A DNA stretch of 50,745 bases from DASUFE01 sp036274675 (GCA_036274675.1 DASUFE010000125.1:1-50745); one strand, 5' to 3'. Positions 23,946-32,668 are shown, counted from the stretch's first letter. Translations and numbers: made by a program. The notes: generated from the sequence alone by a model not told the origin.

Positions 23946-26024
23946 TTGTTAAAAGACTCGACACTCGGCGCTCCGGTAACGTCTCTAAAAGGCGTCGGCC
24001 CGTCTATCGCCAAAAAACTGGAGAAGCTGAACATCTCGACGGTGGGTGACCTGTTGTTCCATCTGCCCATCCGCTATCAGGATCGCACGCGGGTGGTGCC
24101 GATCGGCAGCCTGCGGCCGGGCGACGAGGCGGTGATTGAAGGCGAGGTCCTGCTGACCGAGATCGCTTATCGCAAGCGCCGCATGCTGCTGTGCCGCATC
24201 GCGGACGGCAGCGGTTCGATCACGCTGCGGTTTTTCCACTTCAGTGAGACACAAAAGCAGGCGCTCGCGCGCGGCGTGCGGCTGCGCTGCTTCGGCGAGG
24301 CGCGCCTCGCCACGGGCGGCCTGGAAATGATCCATCCGGAATACCGCCATATAAATGACGGTGTGCACGCGGTGGCCGAACATCTGACGCCGTTTTACCC
24401 GGCAACGGAAGGCATATCGCAGCTCAAGTTACGGGATTTGACTGCGCAGGCGCTGCAACGGCTGGGCAGCGGCTCTCCGGCCGAGTTGCTGCCCGAGTCG
24501 GCGCTGGTGCAGTTGCGCCTGCCCACGCTGGCCGAGTCCTTGCGCTACGTGCACCGGCCGCCGCCGGAAGCACCCGTCGCTGAACTGGAGCAAGGGCTGC
24601 ATCCGGCGCAGCAGCGCCTGGCCTTCGAGGAATTGCTGGCGCATCACCTGGCGCTGCGCGAGCTGCGGCGCAAGGCGCAATCCGAAACCGCACCGGAGAT
24701 CCGCGCCGGCGCGCGCCGGGAGAAATTCCTGCAATCCCTGCCGTTCAGCCTTACCGCGGCGCAAGCGAAAGTCATCGCCGAGATCGACGCCGACCTGCGG
24801 CAGCCAAAGCCCATGCTGCGGCTGGTGCAGGGCGATGTCGGCAGCGGCAAGACAGTAGTCGCCGCCACGGCCGCTCTCGCCGCCGCGGAAAGCGGCGCGC
24901 AGGCCGCGCTGATGGCGCCCACGGAGCTGCTGGCGGAACAGCACCTGAAGAATTTCCGCAAATGGCTGGAACCGCTGGGCTGCCGGATCGGCTGGCTCAG
25001 CAGCAAGCTGAAGGGCCGGGACAAGAACGCCATGCTGCATGCGCTGGCGGATCACGAAGTCGATATCGCGGTCGGTACGCACGCGCTGTTCCAGGAGGAT
25101 GTCGCTTTCGCCAAACTCGGACTGCTGATCGTCGATGAGCAGCACCGCTTCGGGGTGCACCAGCGACTGTCGTTGCGCGACAAGGGCGTGGCCGGCGCGC
25201 AGCATCCGCATCAACTGACCATGACGGCGACGCCGATCCCGCGCAGTCTTGCCATGACCGCGTACGCGGACCTGGATTATTCCGTGCTCGATGAATTGCC
25301 GCCGGGAAGACTGCCGGTCAACACGGTGGTGGTGGCGGATGCGCGCCGCGACGAAATCGTGCAGCGCATCGAAAAGGCCTGCCGCGCGGGCCAACAGGCG
25401 TATTGGGTATGCACTCTGATCGAGGAGTCCGAGATGCTGCAATGCCAGGCCGCCGAGAACACGGCGCAGGCGCTGCAGCAGGCGTTGCCCGGCTTACGGA
25501 TCGCCTTGCTGCACGGGCGGCTCAAGGCTGAACAGAAGGAGACCATCATGCGGGCCTTCGCCGGCGGCGAGCTTGATCTCCTGGTCGCAACCACGGTGAT
25601 CGAGGTCGGCGTCGACGTGCCGAACGCGAGCCTTATGATTATTGAAAACGCCGAGCGGCTCGGGCTGGCGCAGCTGCACCAGCTGCGGGGCCGCGTCGGC
25701 CGCGGCGCCGTCGCCAGTCATTGCGTACTGATGTACCGGGCGCCGCTGTCGGAGCGGGCGCGGCAGCGGCTCGAACTGATGCGCCAGACCAACGACGGCT
25801 TCGTGATCGCGCAGAAGGATCTGGAGATGCGGGGACCCGGCGAACTCCTGGGCACCCGCCAGGCGGGGATGATCGATTTCCGGATCGCGGACCTCGCGCG
25901 CGACAACGGCTTGCTGCCCGCGGTGCAGCGCGCCGCTGCGCTGATTCTTCAGGATTATCCCCAATGCGTGCAAACGCTGGTCGATCGCTGGATCGGCAAC
26001 AAACAGCAGTTTCGGAGAGCCTAG
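23946..26024 (+). CDS. recG: ATP-dependent DNA helicase RecG
   Basis: Branch-migrating helicase that remodels stalled forks and Holliday junctions. From the TTG at 23946 the protein is 692 residues, matching E. coli RecG (693), and the homology begins at once (LGAPVTSLKGVGPSIAKKLEKLNISTVGDLLFHLP). The wedge/OB domain follows (DRTRVVPIGSLRPGDEAVIEGEVL). The motor has Walker A GDVGSGKT (about 296), VDEQHRFG, TATPIPRSLAMTAY and the C-terminal LRGRVGRG and PGELLGTRQAG blocks. No ATG is available and no clear ribosome site precedes the TTG. The start is therefore tentative, and the repeat DNA just upstream may have displaced the original leader. Confidence 0.93.
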   Translation: MLKDSTLGAPVTSLKGVGPSIAKKLEKLNISTVGDLLFHLPIRYQDRTRVVPIGSLRPGDEAVIEGEVLLTEIAYRKRRMLLCRIADGSGSITLRFFHFSETQKQALARGVRLRCFGEARLATGGLEMIHPEYRHINDGVHAVAEHLTPFYPATEGISQLKLRDLTAQALQRLGSGSPAELLPESALVQLRLPTLAESLRYVHRPPPEAPVAELEQGLHPAQQRLAFEELLAHHLALRELRRKAQSETAPEIRAGARREKFLQSLPFSLTAAQAKVIAEIDADLRQPKPMLRLVQGDVGSGKTVVAATAALAAAESGAQAALMAPTELLAEQHLKNFRKWLEPLGCRIGWLSSKLKGRDKNAMLHALADHEVDIAVGTHALFQEDVAFAKLGLLIVDEQHRFGVHQRLSLRDKGVAGAQHPHQLTMTATPIPRSLAMTAYADLDYSVLDELPPGRLPVNTVVVADARRDEIVQRIEKACRAGQQAYWVCTLIEESEMLQCQAAENTAQALQQALPGLRIALLHGRLKAEQKETIMRAFAGGELDLLVATTVIEVGVDVPNASLMIIENAERLGLAQLHQLRGRVGRGAVASHCVLMYRAPLSERARQRLELMRQTNDGFVIAQKDLEMRGPGELLGTRQAGMIDFRIADLARDNGLLPAVQRAAALILQDYPQCVQTLVDRWIGNKQQFRRA

Positions 26025-26054
26025 GTATGGCAGGAAGCAATTTTCAATTCAAAG

Positions 26055-26160
26055 ATATCTCGCAGGGACGCTGAGACGCAGGGAAACGCAGAGATTAAAA
26101 ATTAAAAAACTTAAAATTTCCCCTGCGGTTCACTGCGTCCCTGCGTCTCCGCGAGAGGAA
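26055..26160. repeat. CGCAGGG-type inverted repeat between recG and ubiC
   Basis: Two imperfectly inverted arms, CTCGCAGGGACGCTGAGACG (26057-26076) and a matching CTGCGTCCCTGCGTCTCCGCGAG (26131-26153), face each other across an AT-rich centre (TTAAAAATTAAAAAAC). It belongs to the same loose family of purine-rich 'CGCAGAG' repeats seen at 32342, 33201, 34733 and 35001. Confidence 0.6.
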
Positions 26161-26217
26161 TGTTTTTCTTGGCGATAGTAATATAACCTCATTTAAATTG
26201 ACGCCCTTGAGTAATAG

Positions 26218-26748
26218 ATGAAGGAATACGAAAAAAACTGGCGGACGCTGCGTGATTTCGATCGCGGCCGCATTCCGGCAGCGGTGCTGGACTGGATACT
26301 GGATTCTCACTCGCTGACGCAGCGCGTGCGCGCTTTTTGCGGAGACACGCCGTTTCGTGTGCGGGTATTGAGCCTGCGCTACCGCCCCGCGAGCACGGCC
26401 GAATCGTGCGTATTGAAGATAAAGCCGGGCCTGAGCGTGCTGGACCGGCAGGTGCAGCTGTGCTGCGACGAGCGGCCGCTGGTGTATGCGCGCAGTCTGT
26501 TGCCGGTCACGCTGTTTACCGGCCGGCAGCAACGCCTGAAATTCCAGGGCAGCAAATCTCTGGGCGCGACATTGTTCTCCGACCCCTCTGTGACGCGCGG
26601 CGAGTTACAGGTGGCCTCTGTCGCCGCCGGAAATATTCCCGGCGCGGAGCCAGCCGAGCAAGCTGTGTGGGGACGCCGCAGTGTGTTCCGCATCCAGGGC
26701 AAGCCGCTGCTGGTGGCCGAGTTCTATCTACCGCACTTATTCCAGTGA
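26218..26748 (+). CDS. ubiC: Chorismate pyruvate-lyase UbiC
   Basis: Converts chorismate to 4-hydroxybenzoate and pyruvate, the first committed step of ubiquinone synthesis; cytosolic. The 176-residue protein matches the family: WILDSHSLTQRVRAF near the N-terminus, an Arg in LDRQVQLCC aligned with E. coli R76, YARSLLPV, LGATLFSDP, WGRRSVFRIQGKPLLVAEFYLP with the catalytic Glu aligned with E155. The ATG has only a weak ribosome site. The usual partner ubiA does not follow. A short perfect hairpin comes next, so the gene is probably monocistronic. Confidence 0.88.
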   Translation: MKEYEKNWRTLRDFDRGRIPAAVLDWILDSHSLTQRVRAFCGDTPFRVRVLSLRYRPASTAESCVLKIKPGLSVLDRQVQLCCDERPLVYARSLLPVTLFTGRQQRLKFQGSKSLGATLFSDPSVTRGELQVASVAAGNIPGAEPAEQAVWGRRSVFRIQGKPLLVAEFYLPHLFQ

Positions 26749-26766
26749 AATATTTCTCATTCTGGT

Positions 26767-26785
26767 GCGCCGGTGTTACCGGCGC
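26767..26785 (+). terminator. Hairpin after ubiC
   Basis: GCGCCGGT (26767-26774) and ACCGGCGC (26778-26785) form a perfect 8-bp stem with a 3-nt loop, 18 bp after the ubiC stop. No T-run follows, so its strength as a terminator is uncertain. Confidence 0.45.
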
Positions 26786-26904
26786 CTTGCGAAGGAATTC
26801 ATCGCGGGCCTACAGATTTTTCAATACTTATGGCACTCTCAGCATGATCGTTTTTAACAATAGAGAATTTGTGACTGCTGCTTAAACCGGTACCGGAGAT
26901 CCCC

Positions 26905-28173
26905 ATGTTGACTGCTCATTTCCGCAAGCTCCCTCTATTCAGGCATATCAGATTGATCCTGGCGGCCCTGGTATGCGCCTTTTCCATGTTGCCCGCCACC
27001 GGTAACGCCAATGGCGGTGCGCCGTCGGTGCTGGTGATTGCGGGCGGCAGCGGATTGACGTCCATGTTCTACGACTGTGTCCGTCACTACCAGCAACAAG
27101 GACTCAAAATTCCGCAAGCCATAGGCCAGTGCATGGCAATCGGAGTGGTGCGGCAATCCGTCGCCGGCCGCAACGGCCTCGGCGCGGAGTTTGTCGGCGG
27201 CGGCGGCGAATCCGGCGCGGTCGGCATCCAGTGCGCCACTTTAAGCGTGGACCCGCGGGTTGCGCAGATCGTCCGCCGGTCCCCCGACCCCGGCGATTCC
27301 AGCCGCGATCCGGGATTGCCCCTGCTGGGCCGGCCGGGTACTTTCGATAATAATTACAGCGCGTTTGCCTACCTGCTCGGCCTGCTTTCGTCAGTAGCCG
27401 CTCAGGACGCGGTAGCCTTGCGCGAGCAGGCGAAAAATACTACTGACTCCGTGCAAAAGCAGATATTGCTCGATAAGGCCGACGCGGCCGAGGAATTGGC
27501 CCAGGCCATGTTCGACGCTCACGACGAAATTATGGCCTGGTATCTCGCCAGGCTGGCGGAATATGAGGAGTCGAAAAAAACTCCGCCGTCTCCGCCGGGC
27601 GATTATCCGCTACCGAATCCGGATGCCCCTCAAGTCGCCGATGTTACATCGGATCACGTTTCCGCCTGCGAGAACCTGACGCAGTTCGTCAATGACTGCC
27701 GGCTCGCCGGCTGGAAAACGGCTCCATGCCAGATGTTTCTGGACCGGCTCGATGGCTGCGGCGATCCGACGATCACCGATCCGTCTCCCGATGAGGAGCG
27801 CGAGTGCGGGTCACGGCGGGTCAGCGATGAGCAGGCGAGACACGTCGCTTTTATCGCCTGCAGCGTGGACACGACGCCGGGGCCGGACTCGGATCCCTGC
27901 AGCGGCAACATCGCGCAAGCCATGGCCTATGATTTTACCTACGGCAAGAGCAACCCGAACGCGCCGATCTGCTCCAATCCCTTTGCCTACACGACCGCCG
28001 AGTCCTGCACGGCGACCTTCACCGTTCTGGTCGGGACGCAGCAAGGCGCCGAGAGTGTAATCGAGGAAGCGCAACGCCGTCTCGGCGGGCCGGTTTTCGT
28101 CATTCCGGCGCCGTCACCTCTTGATCCGAAGTCGGGCGGCGGCTGTGCCGGCGATCCAAGATGTTCGCCGTGA
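26905..28173 (+). CDS. Secreted cysteine-containing protein of unknown function
   Basis: Protein of 422 residues with a signal peptide (LILAALVCAFSMLPATGNA, cleavage near 36). GGAG precedes the ATG by 7 bases. The mature part has a Gly-rich segment (VLVIAGGSGLTSMFYDCV, then GAEFVGGGGESGAVG). An acidic helical middle follows (DAVALREQAKNTTDSVQKQ to ARLAEYEESKK). The Pro/Asp-rich C-terminal half carries about ten Cys (VSACENLTQFVNDCRLAGWKTAPC and others), suggesting several disulfides. I recognise no family or catalytic site. It ends 7 bp before the convergent lysE-family gene. Confidence 0.65.
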   Translation: MLTAHFRKLPLFRHIRLILAALVCAFSMLPATGNANGGAPSVLVIAGGSGLTSMFYDCVRHYQQQGLKIPQAIGQCMAIGVVRQSVAGRNGLGAEFVGGGGESGAVGIQCATLSVDPRVAQIVRRSPDPGDSSRDPGLPLLGRPGTFDNNYSAFAYLLGLLSSVAAQDAVALREQAKNTTDSVQKQILLDKADAAEELAQAMFDAHDEIMAWYLARLAEYEESKKTPPSPPGDYPLPNPDAPQVADVTSDHVSACENLTQFVNDCRLAGWKTAPCQMFLDRLDGCGDPTITDPSPDEERECGSRRVSDEQARHVAFIACSVDTTPGPDSDPCSGNIAQAMAYDFTYGKSNPNAPICSNPFAYTTAESCTATFTVLVGTQQGAESVIEEAQRRLGGPVFVIPAPSPLDPKSGGGCAGDPRCSP

Positions 28174-28180
28174 CCAGAGC

Positions 28181-28789
28181 TCAGATTGCTTTCAGCAAGG
28201 GATAGAGCGAGAGCATCAGCGCCGCGGCCATGCTGTAGTTGAATATCACAAGATTGCGGCGCACCTGGAGGATCTGGCGCAAGCCGGAACCGAACAGCGT
28301 CCAGATACTAACGCTGGGCAGGCTGATCAGCACGAATAGTGTTGCAATGGCGACGATGACGCCGGACCCGCTTGAGGCAGGGACGTAAGTGCTGAAGGTG
28401 CTCATCGTCATTACCCACACTTTGGGATTCACCCACTGAAAGGCAGCGGCTTGCCAGAAACTCATCGGCTTTGCGGAGCGGACGCTGGAACTCGGCTCGT
28501 CGGGCGGGCCGGAAGTTGCGATGCGCCAGGCCAGGTACAGCAGGTAGGCCGCGCCCATCCACCGGAGGACACTGAAAAGCCAGGGAAGTCGGGCAAAAGC
28601 TTCCGCGAGGCCGAGGCCAACCGCCAGCACCAGCGTCAGCAGCCCGCAACCGATTCCGAACATGTGCGGCAGCGTCGCCCTGAATCCGAAGTTGACGCCG
28701 GAGGCCAGCAACATGAGGTTGTTCGGACCCGGAGTGATGGAAGTCACGAAGGCGAACAGCGAGACAGCCAGCACTATCTCCGGCTTCAT
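28181..28789 (-). CDS. LysE/RhtB-family amino-acid exporter
   Basis: Inner-membrane exporter of 202 residues with six hydrophobic segments. The family hallmark TPGPNNLML lies in the first segment (about 19-27), and WRWMGAAYLLYLAWRI-like and FQWVNPKVW segments follow. Members export basic or neutral amino acids or homoserine lactones; the substrate here is unknown. Its ATG overlaps the GST stop by 1 nt (TAATG), so translation is coupled to the GST gene. Confidence 0.9.
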   Translation of the reverse strand: MKPEIVLAVSLFAFVTSITPGPNNLMLLASGVNFGFRATLPHMFGIGCGLLTLVLAVGLGLAEAFARLPWLFSVLRWMGAAYLLYLAWRIATSGPPDEPSSSVRSAKPMSFWQAAAFQWVNPKVWVMTMSTFSTYVPASSGSGVIVAIATLFVLISLPSVSIWTLFGSGLRQILQVRRNLVIFNYSMAAALMLSLYPLLKAI

Positions 28790-29385
28790 TACCTCATGCC
28801 TGTATAGTTTGGGAGTGATGCGATTCTGGCGATCCAGTCCCGAATGGCCGGATATTTTGCAAGATCGAACCCGCCTTCGTGGGCGACATGTGTGTACCCG
28901 TAAAGGGAAATATCCGCGGTAGAGAGTCTTTCACCGACCAGATAAGGTGTTTTTTCCAGCTGTGCTTCCATTACCGAGAGTGCTTTGTGTCCGCCGGCCT
29001 GCTTCGAATCATAATCGGCGCGCCGGTTTTCCGGCAGACCCAGATATTTGGCAATAAAGCGCGCGACGGCGATATAGGGTTCATGACTGTACTGCTCGAA
29101 GAACTGCCACTGCTGGACTTTGGCGAGCAGAAAACGGTCGGTGGGCAGGAACTGACTTCCGGCCGCCAGATAATTCAGGATTGCATTCGATTCGGAAAGA
29201 CAGCGACCGTCCGGCAATTCAAGCACGGGAACCTTGCCGTTCGGATTTTTCACCAGGAACTCGGCGGTCCTGGCCTGGCCAGCCAGAATATCCATTTGAA
29301 TCCACTCATGCTCAATATCCAGCAAGGAGCACAGCAGCAGGATTTTGTAGCAGTTCCCGGACTGACTGTCGCCGTAAATTTTCAT
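28789..29385 (-). CDS. Glutathione S-transferase family protein
   Basis: Soluble GST of 198 residues. The N-terminal thioredoxin-fold part (1-78) contains NPNGKVPVLELPDG with the cis-Pro, and LSESNAILNYLA, the glutathione-binding Glu-Ser. The C-terminal all-alpha domain (88-198) contains LVGERLSTADISLYGY with the conserved capping Asp. Ser9/Asn11 in SQSGNCYK may take the catalytic role seen in beta/theta-like classes. It is probably co-transcribed with the nucleotidase gene (50 bp upstream) and lysE (1-nt overlap). Confidence 0.9.
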   Translation of the reverse strand: MKIYGDSQSGNCYKILLLCSLLDIEHEWIQMDILAGQARTAEFLVKNPNGKVPVLELPDGRCLSESNAILNYLAAGSQFLPTDRFLLAKVQQWQFFEQYSHEPYIAVARFIAKYLGLPENRRADYDSKQAGGHKALSVMEAQLEKTPYLVGERLSTADISLYGYTHVAHEGGFDLAKYPAIRDWIARIASLPNYTGMR

Positions 29386-29435
29386 GGATTCTCCTTGAGC
29401 ACTGACGGAATGAAAAAGCTTATGACGGGCCCCGC

Positions 29436-30092
29436 TTATTCTATAAATGGCAGCAATTCGCCGAAATGTTCAATGGCCGGATAGCCGTCAACCTCGCGCA
29501 CCGGCCCCTTGCTGTCCGGACGCGTAATGGCCAGCAGATGCGCGATACCGAAGCGGCGCGCGGTGTCGAGGATGCCGACATGATCCTCCACCAGCAGGGT
29601 CCGCGCCGGATCGAAATCCAGATCCTGTTGCAATCGTTCCCAGAACAGAGGATCTTCCTTCGGACGTTGATAGTCGTGGGAGCTGATCATCCTCTCGAAG
29701 AAGCGGTCGAGGCCGGTGCGCAGCATTTTCAGTTGCAGGCTCTTGCGGTGGGCGTTGGTCACAAGGAACACGCGCTTCCTGCCCTGCAGCCGCTGCAGGA
29801 ATTCTTCCGCATAAGGATGCACCGCGATCAGGTGCTCGACCTCGCGCTTGAGTTGCACGATATCGACATTGAGTTCCCGGCTCCAGAAATCCAGTGAGTA
29901 CCAGTCCAGGGTGCCGGCCGTGCGCCCGAACATGTCGTTCAGCTTGCGCTCGACTTCGGCAAAGGGTTGTTCGTGCAGCTCCGCGTAGCGCCGCATCAGG
30001 TGGTACTGCCAGAAGTAATTGTCGAAATGGAGGTCGAGCAGGGTGCCGTCCATGTCCAACAGGACGGTGTCTATTTGCGGCCACTGCAGCAT
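29436..30092 (-). CDS. yrfG: HAD-family GMP/IMP nucleotidase
   Basis: Cytosolic haloacid-dehalogenase phosphatase of 218 residues, the E. coli YrfG type that dephosphorylates GMP and IMP. Motif I is DMDGT (D13 nucleophile, D15), motif II VFLVTNAH (about 107-114), motif III Lys in QRPKEDP (about 145) and motif IV LLVEDHVG (about 165). The family signature DNYFWQYHLMRRYAE follows motif I. In many gammaproteobacteria yrfG is next to nudE, as here, where they diverge from a 94-bp gap. Confidence 0.92.
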   Translation of the reverse strand: MLQWPQIDTVLLDMDGTLLDLHFDNYFWQYHLMRRYAELHEQPFAEVERKLNDMFGRTAGTLDWYSLDFWSRELNVDIVQLKREVEHLIAVHPYAEEFLQRLQGRKRVFLVTNAHRKSLQLKMLRTGLDRFFERMISSHDYQRPKEDPLFWERLQQDLDFDPARTLLVEDHVGILDTARRFGIAHLLAITRPDSKGPVREVDGYPAIEHFGELLPFIE

Positions 30093-30095
30093 GGG

Positions 30096-30124
30096 TTAAC
30101 GTGAACGGGTCTATGGTTTAGAAT
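30096..30124 (+). promoter_or_regulatory. Candidate sigma-70 promoter for nudE-cysQ
   Basis: TTAACG (30096-30101), a 17-bp spacer and TAGAAT (30119-30124) match 4/6 and 5/6 of the consensus. It lies about 60 bp upstream of the nudE ATG, inside the gap divergent from yrfG. Confidence 0.4.
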
Positions 30125-30186
30125 CGGCAAAGACGCTATTGTACACAGTCGTAAGCCGCGGCGCGCGGCTTGTAAAACAGGTTTGC

Positions 30187-30759
30187 ATGCAGAAGCTTCC
30201 GGATATTCTGGCTACGCGGTTTTTGACCCCGCAGGAACTCGAAGAGAAGGGTTATCGCATCGAGGAGATGCACCTGCGCTTTTCCAACGGTGTCGAGCGC
30301 TTTTACCGGCGCATGCATCAGCGCAGGGCCGCCGTATTGATCGTGCCGCTGTCCGATCCGGAAACCGTATTGCTGGTGCGCGAGTACAGCGCGGGCAACC
30401 ACCGTTATGAACTGCAGCTGCCCAAGGGGCGGCTGGAGCCGGATGAAGACGTGCTGGGCGGGGCCAACCGCGAATTGAAAGAAGAAGTCGGCAAGGGCGC
30501 GCGCAAACTCACGTTGCTGACCCGCTTCACCGCCATGCCGGGATTCATGAGCCACGGCACGGATATCGTGCTGGCGCGGGACCTCTACGACGAGCGGCTC
30601 GAAGGCGACGAACCCGAACCGCTGGAAGTCGTGCCCTGGCGGCTGGACAAGCTCTACGAACTGGCGCTGCGCGAGGATTGCACCGAGGCGCGCAGCATCG
30701 CCGCGCTCTACATGACGCGCGATTTTCTGCAACAGGAGTCCGGGCATGCAGCCGACTGA
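30187..30759 (+). CDS. nudE: ADP compounds hydrolase NudE
   Basis: Nudix hydrolase of 190 residues that cleaves ADP-ribose, NADH and Ap3A-type compounds. The ATG at 30187 gives MQKLPDILATRFL, the usual N-terminus; an upstream TTG at 30139 adds a non-conserved leader. The Nudix box is GRLEPDEDVLGGANRELKEE followed by VG, with the required Gly, REL and EE residues. LVREYSAGNHRYELQLPKG before it and FTAMPGFMSHGTDIVLA after it are typical of NudE. It overlaps cysQ by 14 bp. Confidence 0.93.
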   Translation: MQKLPDILATRFLTPQELEEKGYRIEEMHLRFSNGVERFYRRMHQRRAAVLIVPLSDPETVLLVREYSAGNHRYELQLPKGRLEPDEDVLGGANRELKEEVGKGARKLTLLTRFTAMPGFMSHGTDIVLARDLYDERLEGDEPEPLEVVPWRLDKLYELALREDCTEARSIAALYMTRDFLQQESGHAAD

Positions 30760-31552
30760 AGCTGATCTGGACGAGTGGCTGCAGTTCACGACCGGTCTCG
30801 CGCTCGACGCCGGCCGGGATATCATGGAAATCTACGATTCCCCCTTCGAGGTGGAAAAGAAACTCGACAAGTCGCCGCTCACCGCCGCCGATCTCGCCGC
30901 GCACAACCTGATCGTGAAAGAGCTGGGCCGGCTGACGCCGCAATTGCCGGTGCTGTCGGAAGAATCGCCCGCGACCGAAATCAGCGAACGCCATAGCTGG
31001 GACTGCTATTGGCTGATCGATCCGCTCGACGGCACGCGCGAATTCGTCAAGCGCAACGGCGAGTTCACCGTCAATATAGCTCTGATACGCGATCACGAAC
31101 CGGTGCTCGGCGTAGTGTACGCGCCGGTGCTGGAGGTGCTCTATTACGCGCGCCGCCAGGCCGGAGCCTGGAAGCGCGAGCGCGCCGGGGATCCGAAAAG
31201 CATCCGCACCCGCAAGGCGCCCGCAGACAAGATTTATGTGGCCGGCAGCCGCAGCCACTCCGACCGGCGCATGGAAGAATACCTGACGCGCGTGGGCCCG
31301 CATGAAGTGATCGGCATGGGCAGCTCACTCAAGGCCTGCCTGGTGGCGGAAGGCAAGGCGGACCTGTATCCCCGCTTCGGGCCCACCTCGGAATGGGACA
31401 CCGCGGCGGCGCAATGCGTGGTCGAAGAGGCGGGCGGCGCCATTACCGATACCGGGATGCAGCCTCTGCGCTACAATACCAGGCCGCAGCTGCTCAACCC
31501 GTCCTTCTTTGTGTTCGGCGACAAGGAGCGGAACTGGGCGCAGTATTTATAA
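30746..31552 (+). CDS. cysQ: 3'(2'),5'-bisphosphate nucleotidase CysQ
   Basis: Lithium-sensitive phosphatase of 268 residues that removes the 3'-phosphate of PAP/PAPS and so keeps sulfate assimilation and RNA turnover clear of PAP. All inositol-phosphatase-superfamily motifs are present: DKSPLTAAD (41-49), SEES (about 71), DPLDGT (about 92-97) and the C-terminal WDTAAAQCVVEEAGG. Membrane-peripheral or cytosolic in relatives. Its start lies inside nudE (14-bp overlap), so the two are translationally linked. Confidence 0.95.
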   Translation: MQPTEADLDEWLQFTTGLALDAGRDIMEIYDSPFEVEKKLDKSPLTAADLAAHNLIVKELGRLTPQLPVLSEESPATEISERHSWDCYWLIDPLDGTREFVKRNGEFTVNIALIRDHEPVLGVVYAPVLEVLYYARRQAGAWKRERAGDPKSIRTRKAPADKIYVAGSRSHSDRRMEEYLTRVGPHEVIGMGSSLKACLVAEGKADLYPRFGPTSEWDTAAAQCVVEEAGGAITDTGMQPLRYNTRPQLLNPSFFVFGDKERNWAQYL

Positions 31553-31561
31553 GCCCTGATG

Positions 31562-31652
31562 TCATCCTGAATTCTCAGGGCACGCAAAGCAAAAGGCGTG
31601 ACTTTTGCTTTGCTTCATTTTTCAAACACTACAAATGTTTGAAAAATGGCGC
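31562..31652. repeat. Interspersed hairpin repeat, short copy A
   Basis: 91-bp element downstream of cysQ with ends CCTGAATT...ATGGCGC and a terminal hairpin TTTTTCAAACA/TGTTTGAAAAA (31618-31646). A longer inverted copy lies at 43250-43475. Both ends match, and the short copy lacks about 130 bp from the middle. A further GAACCTCC/GGAGGTTC hairpin lies at 31671-31695. Confidence 0.7.
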
Positions 31653-31802
31653 GACACATCCGTGTGCCGCGAACCTCCGGATGATTGGGAGGTTCCGTAA
31701 TTGGTATTTGGAGAATTTGCACGGAGGCAGCATATAAAAACACCCGGAACGCCCGTCGAACCCAGGAAGAAAATTTCCGATTTCATAAGCCCGGATATCC
31801 AT

Positions 31803-32339
31803 ATGAATGAAACGAATACATTGCTGGTTTCCGTTATCTGCCCCGACCGCCCGGGACTGATTTCATCCATCACCGGCCTGTTGTTCGATCTCGGCATCAA
31901 CCTGGCCGACACCAGTTTCTCGGTGCTCGGTTCGGGCGCGGAATTCACCGCCATCTGCGAGGCGCCGCACAAGATATCCGCCGATGTGCTGGTGCAGCAG
32001 TTGCGCGAGCTCGACAACATGGCGAACGCCGATATTAAAGTGAGTTCCTTCAAATGGGGTGCCGACCGTGGCGAAGCCGGCAGGATCACGCACCGCATCA
32101 CACTGCAGGGCGACGACCAGCCTGGCCTTGTCGCGCGCCTGACCGAGGTGGTCAGCGATTACGACGCCAACATCGTGCGCATGGATACCAAGACGATATC
32201 AACTCCAACAGGGCGCGAATACCTGATCGAAATGGGCGTGTCGGTGCTGAAGGGAAGAGCCGAAGCCTGCCTCGCCGCCATCGGCAACACCGCAGCATCG
32301 CTCAACATGAAAAACTCCTGGACGGAAATCAAGAAATAA
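31803..32339 (+). CDS. GcvR-like protein with two ACT domains
   Basis: Cytosolic protein of 178 residues made of two ACT domains: TLLVSVICPDRPGLISSITGLLFDLGINLADTSF (about 5-40) and HRITLQGDDQPGLVARLTEVVSDYDANIVRMDT (about 98-130). This is the architecture of GcvR, which controls the glycine-cleavage activator GcvA. The ATG at 31803 begins the conserved part, and the frame upstream to 31701 is repeat DNA. No gcvA or glycine-cleavage gene is near, so the regulatory target is unknown. The stop lies 2 bp before a 74-bp inverted repeat. Confidence 0.82.
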   Translation: MNETNTLLVSVICPDRPGLISSITGLLFDLGINLADTSFSVLGSGAEFTAICEAPHKISADVLVQQLRELDNMANADIKVSSFKWGADRGEAGRITHRITLQGDDQPGLVARLTEVVSDYDANIVRMDTKTISTPTGREYLIEMGVSVLKGRAEACLAAIGNTAASLNMKNSWTEIKK

Positions 32340-32341
32340 GA

Positions 32342-32415
32342 TCTCTCGCAGAGTTTGCCAAGAACGCTGGAATAAAAAAGAAGAAAGATTCCTCTCACGG
32401 AGGCACGGAGAACAC
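32342..32415. repeat. Left arm of a 74-bp inverted repeat
   Basis: Begins TCTCTCGCAGAG and ends GGAGAACAC. Its reverse complement matches 33201-33274 with only three mismatches over 74 bp. The arm begins 2 bp after the stop of the ACT-domain gene. Confidence 0.85.
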
Positions 32416-32555
32416 AGGGGTTAAAGCCCTCTCCTTGAGGGAGAAGGTGAGGGGAAACAAATTCCATTCCGTGCGCTACACATGAAGATTTATAACGGGT
32501 GCTGTATGAGACCTAAGCCAATCTGTTATTACATCTCCATACTTCCGGCGGGCGC

Positions 32556-32609
32556 GCTTCCGCTATAACGCTGCGCAACCTGCGGCGCGCCAAACGGGCG
32601 GAAGAACTC
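32556..32609. repeat. REP-like hairpin repeat, copy 2
   Basis: Second copy of the 54-bp element at 23591-23644, sharing CTATAACGCT and AAACGGGCG blocks in register. Outer arms CTTCCGC and GCGGAAG are complementary. It lies inside the inverted-repeat segment, about 95 bp before the winged-helix gene. Confidence 0.6.
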
Positions 32610-32648
32610 TTCGTTTCTATTCATCTTTTTCTCAAAGCCAGAGCTTTT

Positions 32649-32668
32649 TATAATCGAGTGGCTATAAT
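32649..32668 (+). promoter_or_regulatory. AT-rich promoter candidate of the winged-helix gene
   Basis: Two perfect -10 hexamers TATAAT (32649-32654 and 32663-32668) occur 40-55 bp upstream of the ATG at 32705. No good -35 box is seen for either. An AAAGG ribosome site precedes the start. Confidence 0.35.

Noticed and set aside
26337..26885. Second plus-strand frame overlapping ubiC
   Set aside because: Arg/Ala-rich alternate frame of ubiC without family resemblance.
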